64,000 nt of DNA from Sphingomonas sp. KR3-1 (GCF_040049295.1 NZ_JBDZDQ010000001.1:1922001-1986000), one strand, 5' to 3'. Positions 1 through 9,348 are shown, numbered from the stretch's first letter. Notes: generated from the sequence alone by a model not told the origin. Made by a program: numbers and translations.

Positions 1-1
1 C

Positions 2-1132
2 ACGCTGGCGACGGCGCCGATGGACTGGATCACCGCCGGCATGGGCTGGATCTCGGATAGCGTCGCGGGCGCGCTGCCTGCCGGCTTCGTCCGCGATTTC
101 CTCGTCCAGGGCCTGATCGCCGGTGTCGGTGCGGTCGTCGTCTTCCTGCCGCAGATCCTGATCCTGTTTGCCTTCATCCTGGTGCTAGAGGCGACCGGAT
201 ACATGGTCCGCGCGGCGATGCTGATGGACCGGGTGATGGCGAGCGTCGGCCTGTCGGGCCGCGCCTTCATTCCGCTGCTCTCCAGCTTCGCCTGCGCCGT
301 GCCCGGCATCATGGCGACGCGCACGATCGCCGACGAGAAGGACCGGCTGACGACGATCCTGATCGCGCCCTTGATGACCTGCTCGGCCCGCCTGCCGGTC
401 TATGCGATCATCATCGGCGCGCTGATCCCGGAGCGCGCGGTGCTGCCGGGCGTCGGGCTGCAGGGACTGGTGCTGTTCGGGCTCTATATCCTCGGCATCG
501 TCGGCGCCTTCTGCGCGGCGCTGATCCTGCGCCATACGGTCACCAAGGGCGCGACCTCGGGCTTCATGATGGAGATGCCGAAGTACCAGATGCCGCGGCT
601 GAACGACGTGCTGCTCGGCCTGTGGCAGCGCGCGCTGATCTTCCTCAAGCGCGCCGGCACCACCATCGCCGCCACGGTGGCGATCCTCTGGTTGCTCGCC
701 ACCTTCCCCCAGGCGCCCGCCGGGCAGAAGCAGAGCGAATATTCGATCGCCGGCCGCATCGCGAGCGGGATCGAAGTCGTGGTCAAGCCGATCGGCTTCA
801 ATCATGACATCTCGCTGGCGCTGCTGCCGGCGATGGCGGCACGCGAAGCAGCCGTCGCGGCGATCGGCACCGTCTATGCGGTCGACAATCCCGACGACGC
901 CCAGGGCGAGGCGACGATCACCGACAATCTGCGCAAGCGCTGGACGCTGCCGACCGCGCTTGCCTTCCTGATGTGGTTCGTCTTCGCGCCGCAATGCATC
1001 TCGACGATCGCGGTGACGCGGCGCGAGACCAATGGCTGGAAATGGCCGCTGTTCATGATCGGCTATCTCTTCGCGCTCGCCTATGTCTCGGCGGGGCTCA
1101 CCTATTGGAGCGCAGTGGCGCTGGGGCTCTGA
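2..1132 (+). CDS. feoB: Ferrous iron transport protein B, C-terminal part (cut by window start)
   Basis: This is the membrane half of FeoB, the GTP-gated Fe(II) importer of the inner membrane. The frame is open to the left edge, so the N-terminal G domain lies outside. About 376 residues are visible. They contain many hydrophobic helices and the two cysteine-bearing Gate motifs typical of the family, seen as SSFACAVPGIMATR and TCSARLPVY. The ATG at 20 is only an internal methionine. Homologues are usually preceded by feoA, which would lie upstream. The identification is firm from the Gate motifs and the helix pattern; the completeness of the full gene cannot be judged here. Confidence 0.93.
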   Translation, partial: TLATAPMDWITAGMGWISDSVAGALPAGFVRDFLVQGLIAGVGAVVVFLPQILILFAFILVLEATGYMVRAAMLMDRVMASVGLSGRAFIPLLSSFACAVPGIMATRTIADEKDRLTTILIAPLMTCSARLPVYAIIIGALIPERAVLPGVGLQGLVLFGLYILGIVGAFCAALILRHTVTKGATSGFMMEMPKYQMPRLNDVLLGLWQRALIFLKRAGTTIAATVAILWLLATFPQAPAGQKQSEYSIAGRIASGIEVVVKPIGFNHDISLALLPAMAAREAAVAAIGTVYAVDNPDDAQGEATITDNLRKRWTLPTALAFLMWFVFAPQCISTIAVTRRETNGWKWPLFMIGYLFALAYVSAGLTYWSAVALGL

Positions 1133-1146
1133 TCTCCCGCAGTTGA

Positions 1147-1210
1147 TCCCCGGCGAAAGCCGGGGCCCAGGGTTTCTCTGCCGCGTCGCTCGCGACCCTG
1201 GGCTCGGCCT
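1147..1210. repeat. Extragenic palindromic repeat, copy 1
   Basis: The 316-bp gap between feoB and the next gene holds no gene but is filled with repeats. This one starts with an 18-bp hairpin (1148-1165, arms CCCCGGC/GCCGGGG) followed by a second stem, CCCAGGGT (1166-1173) pairing with ACCCTGGG (1195-1202). The same arrangement recurs at 35419-35496 with high identity, including the internal TTTCTCTGC segment. Further along the gap, AAGGGA (1225-1230) pairs with TCCCTT (1237-1242), a possible transcription-stop hairpin after feoB. Such palindromes are common between genes of sphingomonads; a structural or terminator role is inference. Confidence 0.7.
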
Positions 1211-1331
1211 GCGCCATAGAACAAAAGGGATACATTTCCCTTGCAATGTTGGACCGCGCGTGCTTGGCTCGCCCGGTCCGGGAACCATCCCGGCCGCTCT
1301 TTGCACCGGTTGGAGGAATAGGATCACGCCA

Positions 1332-1415
1332 GCGCAATAATCTTGCGAGATGCGGCGCGTTTGCGGGAATTGTGTCAATCTAAGGCGCCGCGAAACGCGC
1401 CAATGGCGTGAACTT
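1332..1415 (+). repeat. Dispersed repeat, family 2, copy A
   Basis: About 84 bp here match, in inverted orientation, 9396-9482. The shared blocks include TTGCGAGATGC, GAATTGTGTCAA and GCGCCGCG, in the same order and spacing except for one-base gaps. Identity by eye is roughly three quarters to four fifths. The element ends near a doubled 9-mer, GTGAACTTT/GTGAACTTC (1408-1425). It lies between feoB and the DUF4169 gene and carries no plausible reading frame. Confidence 0.65.
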
Positions 1416-1448
1416 TGTGAACTTCCGATCCTGCGCTGTTGGACGGGC

Positions 1449-1622
1449 TCAGTCGCGCTTCGCGTCGTCGATCGTCCGGGCGATCCGCGCCGCCTCGGCG
1501 GCCTCGGCCTGCTTCTCGGCCTTGGTGCGGCCGAAGCGCGCGCGATTTTCCTGTGCACGAACCGTCTTGTCGGTGCGTGCCTTGGCTTTGCGCGCCTTGT
1601 TCAGGTTGATGATCTCGGCCAT
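1449..1622 (-). CDS. DUF4169 family small basic protein
   Basis: This 57-residue protein starts MAEIINLNKARKAKAR and matches the DUF4169 family, short, highly charged, helix-rich alphaproteobacterial proteins of unknown function. The middle segment ENRARFGRTKAEK is the family's most recognisable part. A much longer open frame runs through it, but only this portion looks like a real protein, and the ATG at 1622 fits the family's usual length. It is divergent from ssb, with 42 bp between the two starts. Function is unknown. Confidence 0.8.
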   Translation of the reverse strand: MAEIINLNKARKAKARTDKTVRAQENRARFGRTKAEKQAEAAEAARIARTIDDAKRD

Positions 1623-1664
1623 ATCGTCTGGCCACACGAATAGAGAATAAGAAGCGGAGTTTCC

Positions 1665-2234
1665 ATGGCGGGCAGCGTCAACAAGGTCATCCTGGTCGGC
1701 AATCTCGGGCGCGACCCCGAGAGCCGCAGCTTCCAGAACGGCGGCAAGGTCGTCGAGCTGCGCATCGCCACGTCCGAAAGCTGGAAGGACCGCAACTCGG
1801 GCGAGCGCAAGGAAAAGACCGAGTGGCACACGGTCAAGGTCTTCAACGAAGGCCTTGCCAATGTCGCCGAGCGCTATCTGCGCAAGGGCAGCAAGGTCTA
1901 TATCGAAGGCGCGCTGACCACCCGGAAGTGGCAGGATGCGCAGGGCCAGGACCGCTACTCGACCGAGATCGTGCTCCAGGGCTTCAACTCGGTGCTGACC
2001 ATGCTCGACGGCGCGCCAGGGGCCGGCGGCGGTGCTGGCGGCGGCCGTTCCTCGGGCGGCGACGATTGGGGTGCCAGCGGCGGCGGCGACGAGTTCGCCG
2101 GCCAGTCCTCGAGCCGCGGCGGCGGCAATTTCAACAGCGGCGGCCAGCGCTCGGGCGGCGCCGGCGCGGGCGGCGGCAACAATAACTTCGGTGGCGGGTT
2201 CCCCGATGACCTGGACGACGACGTTCCGTTCTGA
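1665..2234 (+). CDS. ssb: Single-stranded DNA-binding protein
   Basis: SSB coats single-stranded DNA during replication, repair and recombination. The 189-residue protein has an N-terminal OB fold (about residues 4-110, opening [15 protein letters not shown]), a glycine- and serine-rich flexible linker (about 115-178), and the acidic tip DLDDDVPF. In this family that tip docks partner proteins. The start has a purine-rich GGAG about 7 bases upstream. Length and architecture are ordinary for alphaproteobacterial SSB. Confidence 0.97.
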   Translation: MAGSVNKVILVGNLGRDPESRSFQNGGKVVELRIATSESWKDRNSGERKEKTEWHTVKVFNEGLANVAERYLRKGSKVYIEGALTTRKWQDAQGQDRYSTEIVLQGFNSVLTMLDGAPGAGGGAGGGRSSGGDDWGASGGGDEFAGQSSSRGGGNFNSGGQRSGGAGAGGGNNNFGGGFPDDLDDDVPF

Positions 2235-2249
2235 TCGGGAGAAGATGCG

Positions 2250-2684
2250 ATGCGGATGGTTGTGATCGGGCTGGCATTGCTGGCTGCGGGCTGTGGCGGC
2301 CCCAAGACGACCGACGACCCCGCCGCGCAGAATGTGATCGACGCGACGTCGAAGGGCGTGCCCGCCAAGGTCGCGGCGGGCACCTGCAACGACAAGCCCG
2401 ATTGGGTGCCGATCTTCAAGGAAGCCAAGATCATCAGCTGCACGAGCGGCGATGGCGCGGTGACCGGCAAGCGCAGCGGCACGGTGATCTACACCGATTT
2501 CGGCTCGCCCTCGAGCGTGCTCGCCTGGTCGAAGCAGCAGGCGATCGCCCAGGGCCTGTCGCTCAGCATCGAGGACGGCAAGTCGTTCAGCGCCGCCCAG
2601 GGCGACACGCGCACGCTCAAGGTGACGGCGGAGTCGGGAACGGCAGTCACCAACGTCACCGTCAACTGGGGCGCGGCGAACTAG
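2250..2684 (+). CDS. Small predicted lipoprotein, unknown function
   Basis: This 144-residue protein begins with a short lipoprotein signal ending in the lipobox LLAAGC, with the acylated cysteine at residue 15. It is therefore probably anchored to a membrane facing the periplasm. The mature part contains two more cysteines (in GTCNDKP and ISCTSG) that could form a disulfide. I do not recognise the family. It follows ssb by 15 bp and may be co-transcribed. Its TAG stop shares the four bases CTAG with the stop of the convergent pirin gene. Confidence 0.75.
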   Translation: MRMVVIGLALLAAGCGGPKTTDDPAAQNVIDATSKGVPAKVAAGTCNDKPDWVPIFKEAKIISCTSGDGAVTGKRSGTVIYTDFGSPSSVLAWSKQQAIAQGLSLSIEDGKSFSAAQGDTRTLKVTAESGTAVTNVTVNWGAAN

Positions 2685-3538
2685 GCTTCGACGATCTCGG
2701 CGACGCCGAACTTGCCGGCCTGGTAATCGAGGAACGCCTGGCGGATCTCCGCCTCGCTGTTCATTACGAACGGGCCGTGCGCGACGATCGTCTCGTCTAT
2801 CGGCGCGGCATGGCCGAACAGGAAGAGCGCGGGCGCGTCGGCGGTGATCGTCACGCTGTCGCCGGGCGTGAGTTCGGCGAGATGGAAATGCGGCACCGCA
2901 GTGCCTTCCACGTGGAACATGCCCCGGCCGCCATAGAGGAACACCTCGCGGCCCGCGAGGTGGTCGAAGGTCACGCTGCCGCCGGCCTCGATCTCGACCC
3001 AGCACAGGAACACGCCGGTCAGCGAATCGACGACGCCGCTGGTCCCGCCGAAGTCGCCCGATATCAGGTGCACCGTGGCGCCGTCGGTGGCCACCGTCGG
3101 GATCGCCGCGGCCTGCGCGCCGACATAGCGCGGCGCCGTCATTTTCAGCCGGGCGGGCAGGTTCACCCAGAGCTGGAGGATCTCCATCGGTCCGCCGTCG
3201 CGCTTGAAGTCGGCCGGCGAGACCTCGGCATGGACGATCCCGCTGCCCGCAGTCATCCACTGGATGCCGCCGGCGCGGATGATGCTGGCATGGCCGGCGC
3301 TGTCGGTATGCGCCAGCTCGCCGTCGAGGATGAAGGTCACCGTCTCGAAGCCGCGATGCGGATGCGGGCCGAAGGGGAGGCCGCGATTGTTCGGCGGATA
3401 GGTCTGCGGCCCGTGATGGTTGAGGAACAGGAAGGCGCCGACATGCCCGATCGCCGGGCCCGGCACCGGCCGCCGGGTGACGAGATCGCCGATATCGTCG
3501 CGAAAGGCCGGATGGAGCCGCTTCACCGTCCGCATCAT
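2681..3538 (-). CDS. Pirin family protein
   Basis: Pirins are two-domain cupin proteins; bacterial members are metal-binding and some act as quercetinases. The N-terminal cupin carries the expected metal-ligand region, with PHPHRGFETVTFILDGE and a second histidine in GSGIVHAE, near residues 55-105. Length (285) is normal. Two adjacent ATGs compete for the start. The strong AGGAGG site lies 4 bases before the first (3538) and 7 before the second (3535), so the second may be used. The gene is last in a metX-GNAT-metW-pirin operon, one base after metW. The substrate cannot be inferred. Confidence 0.92.
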   Translation of the reverse strand: MMRTVKRLHPAFRDDIGDLVTRRPVPGPAIGHVGAFLFLNHHGPQTYPPNNRGLPFGPHPHRGFETVTFILDGELAHTDSAGHASIIRAGGIQWMTAGSGIVHAEVSPADFKRDGGPMEILQLWVNLPARLKMTAPRYVGAQAAAIPTVATDGATVHLISGDFGGTSGVVDSLTGVFLCWVEIEAGGSVTFDHLAGREVFLYGGRGMFHVEGTAVPHFHLAELTPGDSVTITADAPALFLFGHAAPIDETIVAHGPFVMNSEAEIRQAFLDYQAGKFGVAEIVEA

Positions 3539-3539
3539 G

Positions 3540-4127
3540 TCACCTCCTCAGCAGGAACACGGCATGTTCGGCGAGCAGGTTCGCCATCGCCGAGGCCGTG
3601 CTCTGGTCGCCCTTCAGGAACCATGCGCCCTCGATGCGGATCCCGCGCTCTTCGACCAGCGCGCGGAAGTCGTCGATGGTCACATGGTGGATGTTGGGGG
3701 TGGCGTACCAGGCGATCGGCAGCAGCCGCGTCACCGGCATCCGCCCGCCGAACAGCAGCGAGGCCCGCACCCGCCAGTGCGCGAAATTGGGGAAGGAGAC
3801 GAAGGCGTGCTTGCCGATGCGCAGCAGGTGCTCGAGCACCAGGTCCGGCCGGCGCGTGGTCTGCAGCGTCTGGCTCAGGATCGCATAGTCGAAACTGCCG
3901 TCGGGATAGTCGGCCAGGTCGGTATCGGCATCTCCCTGCACCACCGATAGGCCACGGCCCACTGCGGCGGCGACGTCGCCGGCATCGAGCTCGAGCCCGC
4001 GCGCATCGACCTGGCGCTGGTCGCGCAGCGCCGCCATCAGCGCGCCGTCGCCGCAACCGACATCGAGCACGCGGCTGCCCGCGGCGACATTGGCGGCGAT
4101 CACCGCAAGGTCCGGGCGCAGCGTCAT
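3540..4127 (-). CDS. metW: Methionine biosynthesis protein MetW
   Basis: MetW is a small SAM-methyltransferase-fold protein that partners with the homoserine acetyltransferase MetX in many proteobacteria. The 195-residue protein shows the nucleotide-binding signature VLDVGCGDGALM near residues 20-31 and the family's conserved SFPNFAHWRVR and WYATPNIHHVT segments. Its ATG overlaps the stop of the upstream acetyltransferase gene by four bases, indicating translational coupling. The usual metX-metW adjacency is interrupted here by that acetyltransferase. Confidence 0.94.
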   Translation of the reverse strand: MTLRPDLAVIAANVAAGSRVLDVGCGDGALMAALRDQRQVDARGLELDAGDVAAAVGRGLSVVQGDADTDLADYPDGSFDYAILSQTLQTTRRPDLVLEHLLRIGKHAFVSFPNFAHWRVRASLLFGGRMPVTRLLPIAWYATPNIHHVTIDDFRALVEERGIRIEGAWFLKGDQSTASAMANLLAEHAVFLLRR

Positions 4128-4561
4128 CCTGTGTAGAGATCCACCTGGTGCCGCTCCATGCAGCGCTCGGGATGCGGGATCTGGGTCCAGCCGAGCTTGG
4201 CGTAGAGCGGCTGCATGTCGCGGGTGAACAGCAGCCAGCGCCGGAGGCCGGCCAGCTCGGGATGCGCCTGTACCGCTTCGAGCATCTGCCGCGCCACGCC
4301 CTTGCCGCGATGCGCCGGCAGCACGAACACGTCTGCCAGATAGGCGAAGGTAGCATGATCGGTGATCAGCCGGGCGACGCCGACCTGCTCGTCCTTGCCG
4401 TCCTCGTCCTTGGCGAACACGCCGGCACAGAAGCTGTTCTTGATCGAAGTCTCGACGATGTGCCTGGGGATGCCCTTGGCCCAGTACGACCCGCTCAGGA
4501 ACGCGTGGATCAGGTCGAGATCGAGCTCGGCCTTGTCGAACGAGATGCGATAGTCGCTCAT
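4124..4561 (-). CDS. GNAT family N-acetyltransferase
   Basis: This 145-residue protein has the GNAT acetyl-CoA-binding signature in [11 protein letters not shown] (around residues 84-94), preceded by the beta strand ADVFVLPA, and the C-terminal [10 protein letters not shown] typical of the fold. The acyl acceptor is unknown. It sits between metX and metW with four-base overlaps on both sides, so the three are surely translated from one transcript. A link to methionine or O-acetylhomoserine metabolism is therefore plausible, but it is inference from position only. Confidence 0.9.
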   Translation of the reverse strand: MSDYRISFDKAELDLDLIHAFLSGSYWAKGIPRHIVETSIKNSFCAGVFAKDEDGKDEQVGVARLITDHATFAYLADVFVLPAHRGKGVARQMLEAVQAHPELAGLRRWLLFTRDMQPLYAKLGWTQIPHPERCMERHQVDLYTG

Positions 4562-5679
4562 GGCTTGCCCGCCTCCAGGAAGCCGCCCACCACCCGGTCG
4601 AGCTCGGGGCTCTCGAGCAGGAAGGCGTCATGGCCGAAGGGGGATTTGAGTTCGACGAAGCTCGCCCGCGCGCCGGCGGCGTTGAGCGCATGGACGATCG
4701 TGCGCGATTCGCTCGTCGGATAGAGCCAGTCGGTGTCGAAGCTCACCACGCAGAAGCGCGTGTCCTTGCCCTTGAACGCATCGGCGAGCAGCCCGCCATG
4801 CTCCTCGGCCAGGTCGAAATAGTCGAGCGCGCGGGTGATGTAGAGATAGGAGTTGGCGTCGAACCGGTCGACGAACGCCAGCCCCTGGTGGCGGAGGTAG
4901 CTCTCCACCTGGAAGTCGGCGTCGAAGCCGAAGGTCTTGGTCTCGCGGCTCTGCAGCTTGCGCCCGAACTTGGCGGTGAGCCCGGCCTCGGAGAGATAGG
5001 TGATGTGCGCCGCCATCCGCGCCACCGCCAGGCCGGCGACGGGCGGATCGTTCGCCTCGTAATAGTCGCCGCCATTCCACTTGGGATCTGCCATCACCGC
5101 CTGGCGGCCGACTTCGTGGAAGGCGATGTTCTGCGCCGAATGCCGCGCCGCGCTGGCGATGACCACCGCGGAGGCGACGCGCTCGGGGAAGGTCGCTGCC
5201 CAGCTAAGCGCCTGCATCCCGCCCATTGATCCGCCGACGACCGCGAACAATTTCTCGACGCCCAGATGGTCGAGCAGCATCGCCTGCGCACGCACCATGT
5301 CGCGGATGGTGATCACCGGAAAGCTCATCCCCCAGGGCTTGGCCGTGGCGGGGTTGATCGTGGCGGGCCCCGAGCTGCCGAGGCAAGAGCCGAGCACGTT
5401 CGAGCAGATCACGAAATAGCGGTCGGTATCGATCGGTTTGCCCGGCCCGACCATCCGCGTCCACCAGCCGGGCTTGCCGGTGCGCGGATGCTCGGAGGCG
5501 ACATGCTGGTCGCCGGTCAGCGCATGGCAGACCAGGATCGCGTTGCCGCCATCGGCGGCGAGCGTGCCATAGGTCTCGTATCCGATGTCGACGGGCGAGA
5601 GCAGCACCCCGCCGTCGAGGCGCAGCGGCCCCGGCAGCGTTACCGAGCGGCCAGTGCCAAAGCGCGGATCGACGGACAT
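4558..5679 (-). CDS. metX: Homoserine O-acetyltransferase
   Basis: MetX transfers acetyl (in some members succinyl) from the CoA ester to L-homoserine, the committed step of methionine synthesis. The 373-residue alpha/beta hydrolase has the nucleophile elbow GGSMGGMQ near residue 149. Later come an aspartate in FDTDWLYP and a histidine in GHDAFLLE, completing the expected catalytic triad. Length is normal. It is the first gene of the minus-strand operon with the GNAT gene, metW and pirin. Whether acetyl- or succinyl-CoA is preferred cannot be told by eye. Confidence 0.95.
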   Translation of the reverse strand: MSVDPRFGTGRSVTLPGPLRLDGGVLLSPVDIGYETYGTLAADGGNAILVCHALTGDQHVASEHPRTGKPGWWTRMVGPGKPIDTDRYFVICSNVLGSCLGSSGPATINPATAKPWGMSFPVITIRDMVRAQAMLLDHLGVEKLFAVVGGSMGGMQALSWAATFPERVASAVVIASAARHSAQNIAFHEVGRQAVMADPKWNGGDYYEANDPPVAGLAVARMAAHITYLSEAGLTAKFGRKLQSRETKTFGFDADFQVESYLRHQGLAFVDRFDANSYLYITRALDYFDLAEEHGGLLADAFKGKDTRFCVVSFDTDWLYPTSESRTIVHALNAAGARASFVELKSPFGHDAFLLESPELDRVVGGFLEAGKP

Positions 5680-5710
5680 TCCCGGTCGTTAGGGGCGCGC
5701 GCCCCGCGGT

Positions 5711-7258
5711 TCAAGCGACCTTGGCGTCGATCGCCTTGCCGAGGATCGCCGCCGCCGCCATCCGCCCGGTCTGCGCGGCGCCGTTCATATAGCCCGGAAA
5801 GGCATCGGAGAGGTGCTCGCCGGCGAACCAGATCCGCCCGGCATGGGGCACCTGGTTGCCGCCTTCATCCTCGACGCAGAGCAGCTTGGAGAAGCGGGTG
5901 AGCTGACCGGGGGCATAGTTGCAATAAGCGCCGAGCGTCAGGGCCTGGGCGTGCCAGTTGGTGCGGGTGAAGGGGCCGGTGGCCGCCTCGACCAGGCCGG
6001 GGATCGCCGGGGCGGCGCTGGCGGCGAAGCGCTTGGCCAGCGCGGAGGGCGCTTCGCTCTCGGCGCGGAGCACTTCGTCGCCGCCGAGGAACCAGGTCCA
6101 GACCGGCGAGATCCCGTCCTTGCGGTGGACGCTGCCGTCCCAGCCAAGCGCCCAGCCGGCGTCCGAATCGGTCTGCCACAGCTCGCCGCCGACGCCCATC
6201 GGCTGGCGCCACGGCGTCGCATTGGTGCCCGACTGGACCTTCTCGTTATAGCCCAGCTCCATCACCTCGATGAAGGCGCGCCAATCGGCGGGAAGCGGCA
6301 CGCGGAAGTCGATCTGGCGGGTGAGCGGCGCGGGGACCGCGACGATCAGCGTGTCGGCCGTCTCGGCCGAGCCGTCGAGGAAATGGAGCTTGAGCCCCGG
6401 CTCGACCCGGAGCAGCCGCTTTCCAGTGGCGATCCGGTCGGCGTAGAATGCAGTCATCGCCTCGACCAGCGCCGAGCTGCCGCCCTCGATCACATAGCGC
6501 TCGTCGGCACCGCCCAGCACCTCGGCGCGCTGGCCTTCCACCGTCGGCAGGTTGAAGATCAGTTCGATCGCCGAGGCGCGCTTCGGCTCGACGCCATATT
6601 CGGTGCGGCTGGTTGCCTCGAGCAATTGGCGCAGCCAGGGCGCGCGGATCAGCGCCGCATACTTGTCGAGATAATCGTGGATCGACATCCGATCGAGATC
6701 GGGCGCCACCCGCGCCTGGTCCTTGTCGAGCCGGTCGGCATCCTTGCCGATCTGCGCGGCGATGGGGCGAAGCGCCTCGGCGAGCTCGTCATCGGTGACG
6801 AGACGGCCATTCGCCAGGATCAGCGTGTCGTGCGGCTCGCCCTTGCGGTCGACCAGCGCGATGCCGAAGCGCTTGAGCAGCGCGTGCATGTCGTAGTGAT
6901 CGGTGTTGACCAGCTGGCCGCCGGCCTCGAACGTCCAGTCGCCGGCCTTGTGGGTGTACATCCGCCCGCCGGTGCGACCCCGGCCTTCGTAAAGAAACGC
7001 ATCGACGCCCGCAGCGCGCAGATGGTGGAGCGCGGTGAGCCCGGCGATGCCGCCGCCGATGATCGCCACGCGTCCGTTCGGCCTCGCCATGGCCGGGCGG
7101 GGCAGGGCGCCGGCGAGCGGTGCCGCGGCCATCGCCTTGAGCACGCCGCGCCGCGTGGCGCCGCTTGCGCCCTTGACCGGCATCGCCTCGCCAATCGCTG
7201 CCAGATTGCGTCTGCGCGCCGCTTCCAGCGCGCGCCAGACGATCCCGTTCCCCCGCAT
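5711..7258 (-). CDS. Flavin monoamine oxidase family protein, Tat-type leader
   Basis: This FAD-dependent amine oxidase of 515 residues has a dinucleotide-binding fold, VAIIGGGIAGLTALHHLRAAG, followed by the family's GRTGGRM. The C-terminal FAD-binding segment is IWFAGEHLSDAFPGYMNGA. Ahead of the fold is a twin-arginine-like leader, GATRRGVLKAMAAAP, suggesting export as a folded protein. I chose the ATG at 7258 over the in-frame ATG at 7285 because GGAGGGG stands four bases before it while the longer start has no ribosome site. The substrate is unknown. It is divergent from hisC. Confidence 0.88.
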   Translation of the reverse strand: MRGNGIVWRALEAARRRNLAAIGEAMPVKGASGATRRGVLKAMAAAPLAGALPRPAMARPNGRVAIIGGGIAGLTALHHLRAAGVDAFLYEGRGRTGGRMYTHKAGDWTFEAGGQLVNTDHYDMHALLKRFGIALVDRKGEPHDTLILANGRLVTDDELAEALRPIAAQIGKDADRLDKDQARVAPDLDRMSIHDYLDKYAALIRAPWLRQLLEATSRTEYGVEPKRASAIELIFNLPTVEGQRAEVLGGADERYVIEGGSSALVEAMTAFYADRIATGKRLLRVEPGLKLHFLDGSAETADTLIVAVPAPLTRQIDFRVPLPADWRAFIEVMELGYNEKVQSGTNATPWRQPMGVGGELWQTDSDAGWALGWDGSVHRKDGISPVWTWFLGGDEVLRAESEAPSALAKRFAASAAPAIPGLVEAATGPFTRTNWHAQALTLGAYCNYAPGQLTRFSKLLCVEDEGGNQVPHAGRIWFAGEHLSDAFPGYMNGAAQTGRMAAAAILGKAIDAKVA

Positions 7259-7342
7259 TGCCCCTCCGTGGCTCCCTTTAACCATGAAGCACTAAAGCGC
7301 GACCCTTGCCATCCGGTAACCATTCCGCCAAGCCGCGCGACC

Positions 7343-8440
7343 ATGACCGCACCAGTTCCCAAGCCCTGGATCATGGAAATCGCCCCCTATGTGCCGGGGC
7401 GCTCCACCACCGATGACGGCCGCAAGGTGACCAAGCTCTCGTCCAACGAGAACCCGCTCGGCACCTCGCAAAAGGCGCGCGACGCGTTCCTTACCGCCGC
7501 GACCAGCCTCGAGCGCTATCCCGACGCCAGCGCCGTCGAGCTGCGCGAGACGATCGCGGCCAAATACGGCCTCGATCCCGCCCGCATCATCTATGGCAAT
7601 GGCTCGGACGAGGTTCTCCACCTCGCCGCCGGCGCGTTTGCCGGGCCGGGCGACGAGATCATCTACGTCCATTACGGCTTCACCGTATACCCGATCGCCA
7701 CCCGCCGCGTCGGCGCGATCCCCGTCGTGGCGCCCGACAAGGATTATGCGACCGACGTCGATGCGATCCTCGCCTCGGTGACCGACAAGACCAAGATCGT
7801 CTTCGTCGCCAACCCCAACAACCCGACCGGCACCTATGCGCCGCGCGCGGAGATACTGCGCCTCCATGCCGGGCTGCCGAGCGACGTGCTGCTCGTGCTC
7901 GACCATGCCTATGCCGAATATATCGAAGGCGATGACGATGACGGCGGCATGGAGCTGGCCCGCACCGCGCCCAACGTGCTGGTGACGCGCACCTTCTCCA
8001 AGATGTACGGCCTCGCCGCCGAGCGGATCGGCTGGGGCTATGCCTCGGCGCCGATCATCGAGGCGATGCACCGCATCCGCCTGCCCTTCTCGATCACCAT
8101 CGCGGGCACCGCGGCAGCGGTCGCGGCGCTGGGCGACGAGGACTTCGTCGCGCACACCAAGGCGCACAATGCGCAGTGGCGCCGCTGGTTCGCCGACGAG
8201 ATCGCCAAGCTGGGCAACAAGGGCCTGCGCGCCGTGCCGAGCCAGGCGAACTTCGTGCTCGTGCTGTTCGAAGGCCAGCTCACCGCCGAGGCGGCGTACA
8301 AGGGCCTGATGGACGCCGGCTATATCGTCCGCTGGCTGCCCGGCCAGGGCCTGCCGCACGGCCTGCGCATCACCATCGGCACCGAGGAAGAGACGCGCGG
8401 CGTCATCGCTTCGCTGCGTAGCCTGGCGGGCGAGGACTGA
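7343..8440 (+). CDS. hisC: Histidinol-phosphate (or aromatic amino acid) aminotransferase
   Basis: This PLP-dependent class I/II aminotransferase has 365 residues. The Schiff-base lysine is K220 in TRTFSKMYGLAAER, and the cofactor-binding segments NPNNPTGTY and LDHAYAEY are present. It belongs to the HisC family, which makes histidinol phosphate. Because the next gene, tyrA, overlaps it by one base, it may also or instead transaminate prephenate or phenylpyruvate. HisC-type enzymes paired with tyrA often do this in alphaproteobacteria. A much longer open frame begins at 5813 but the homologous protein starts here. Confidence 0.93.
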   Translation: MTAPVPKPWIMEIAPYVPGRSTTDDGRKVTKLSSNENPLGTSQKARDAFLTAATSLERYPDASAVELRETIAAKYGLDPARIIYGNGSDEVLHLAAGAFAGPGDEIIYVHYGFTVYPIATRRVGAIPVVAPDKDYATDVDAILASVTDKTKIVFVANPNNPTGTYAPRAEILRLHAGLPSDVLLVLDHAYAEYIEGDDDDGGMELARTAPNVLVTRTFSKMYGLAAERIGWGYASAPIIEAMHRIRLPFSITIAGTAAAVAALGDEDFVAHTKAHNAQWRRWFADEIAKLGNKGLRAVPSQANFVLVLFEGQLTAEAAYKGLMDAGYIVRWLPGQGLPHGLRITIGTEEETRGVIASLRSLAGED

Positions 8441-9348
8441 TGCTCCCCTTCGCGCGGGTCACGATCATCGGGCTGGGCCTGATCGGCTCGTCGATCGCGC
8501 GCGCGGTGCGCCAGCACATGCCGAGCGTGCGGGTGACCGGCTATGATGCCGATCCGGCGGTGCGCGAGACCGCGGTGCGGATCGACCTGTGCGACGACAT
8601 CGCCGATACCGCCGGCACCGCGGCGATCGATGCCGACTTCGTCATCCTCTGCGTGCCCGTCGGCGCGATGGGCGCGGCGGCGGCGGACCTGGCCGCGGAC
8701 CTGGCCAGTGACGCGATCGTCAGCGATGTCGGCTCGTGCAAGGAAAGCGTGGTCGAGGCGGTGCGCGCCGCGCTTCCCGATGCAGTGTTCGTCCCCGCGC
8801 ATCCGGTGGCCGGCACCGAGAATAGCGGACCCGAGGCCGGCTTCGCGACGCTGTTCCACGGCCGCTGGTGCATTGTCACCCCGGTCGAGGGCACCGACGA
8901 ACTCGCGATCGAGCGCGTCCGCGAATTCTGGAAGCGCATCGGCGCCCAGGTAGAGACGATGGCGCCCGACCATCACGACCGCGTCCTCGCCGTCACCAGC
9001 CATTTGCCGCACCTCATCGCCTATACGATCGTCGGCACCGCATCGGACATGGAGGAAGTCACCCAGTCCGAAGTGATCAAATATTCGGCCGGCGGCTTCC
9101 GCGACTTCACCCGCATCGCGGCGTCGGACCCGACGATGTGGCGCGACGTGTTCCTGGCGAACAAGGAAGCGGTGCTCGACATGCTCCAGCGCTTCTCCGA
9201 GGATCTGACCGCGCTCCAGCGTGCGATCCGCTGGGGCAAGGGCGACGAGCTGTTCGAGCTGTTCAGCCGCACCCGCACGATCCGCCGCTCGATCATCGAG
9301 CAGGGCCAGGACGATGCCGCCCCCGATTTCGGGCGCTCGCACGACTAG
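8440..9348 (+). CDS. tyrA: Prephenate/arogenate dehydrogenase family protein
   Basis: TyrA oxidises prephenate to 4-hydroxyphenylpyruvate, or arogenate to tyrosine, with NAD(P)+. The 302-residue protein opens with a Rossmann motif, VTIIGLGLIGSSIARAV. It has the family segments PAHPVAGTENSGPEAGF and, in the all-helical domain, AVTSHLPHLIAY. It is monofunctional; no chorismate mutase domain is attached. Its ATG overlaps the hisC stop by one base, indicating coupled translation. Substrate preference is not decided by the sequence alone. Confidence 0.94.
   Translation: MLPFARVTIIGLGLIGSSIARAVRQHMPSVRVTGYDADPAVRETAVRIDLCDDIADTAGTAAIDADFVILCVPVGAMGAAAADLAADLASDAIVSDVGSCKESVVEAVRAALPDAVFVPAHPVAGTENSGPEAGFATLFHGRWCIVTPVEGTDELAIERVREFWKRIGAQVETMAPDHHDRVLAVTSHLPHLIAYTIVGTASDMEEVTQSEVIKYSAGGFRDFTRIAASDPTMWRDVFLANKEAVLDMLQRFSEDLTALQRAIRWGKGDELFELFSRTRTIRRSIIEQGQDDAAPDFGRSHD

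Noticed and set aside
1623..3260. Long minus-strand open frame extending the DUF4169 gene to 603 residues
   Set aside because: It runs antisense through ssb, the lipoprotein and part of the pirin gene, has biased arginine/alanine composition and no recognisable domain. Only its last 57 residues match a family.
2402..4723. 773-residue plus-strand open frame opposite pirin, metW and the GNAT gene
   Set aside because: Shadow of real minus-strand genes in high-GC DNA; composition is low-complexity and no motif is visible.
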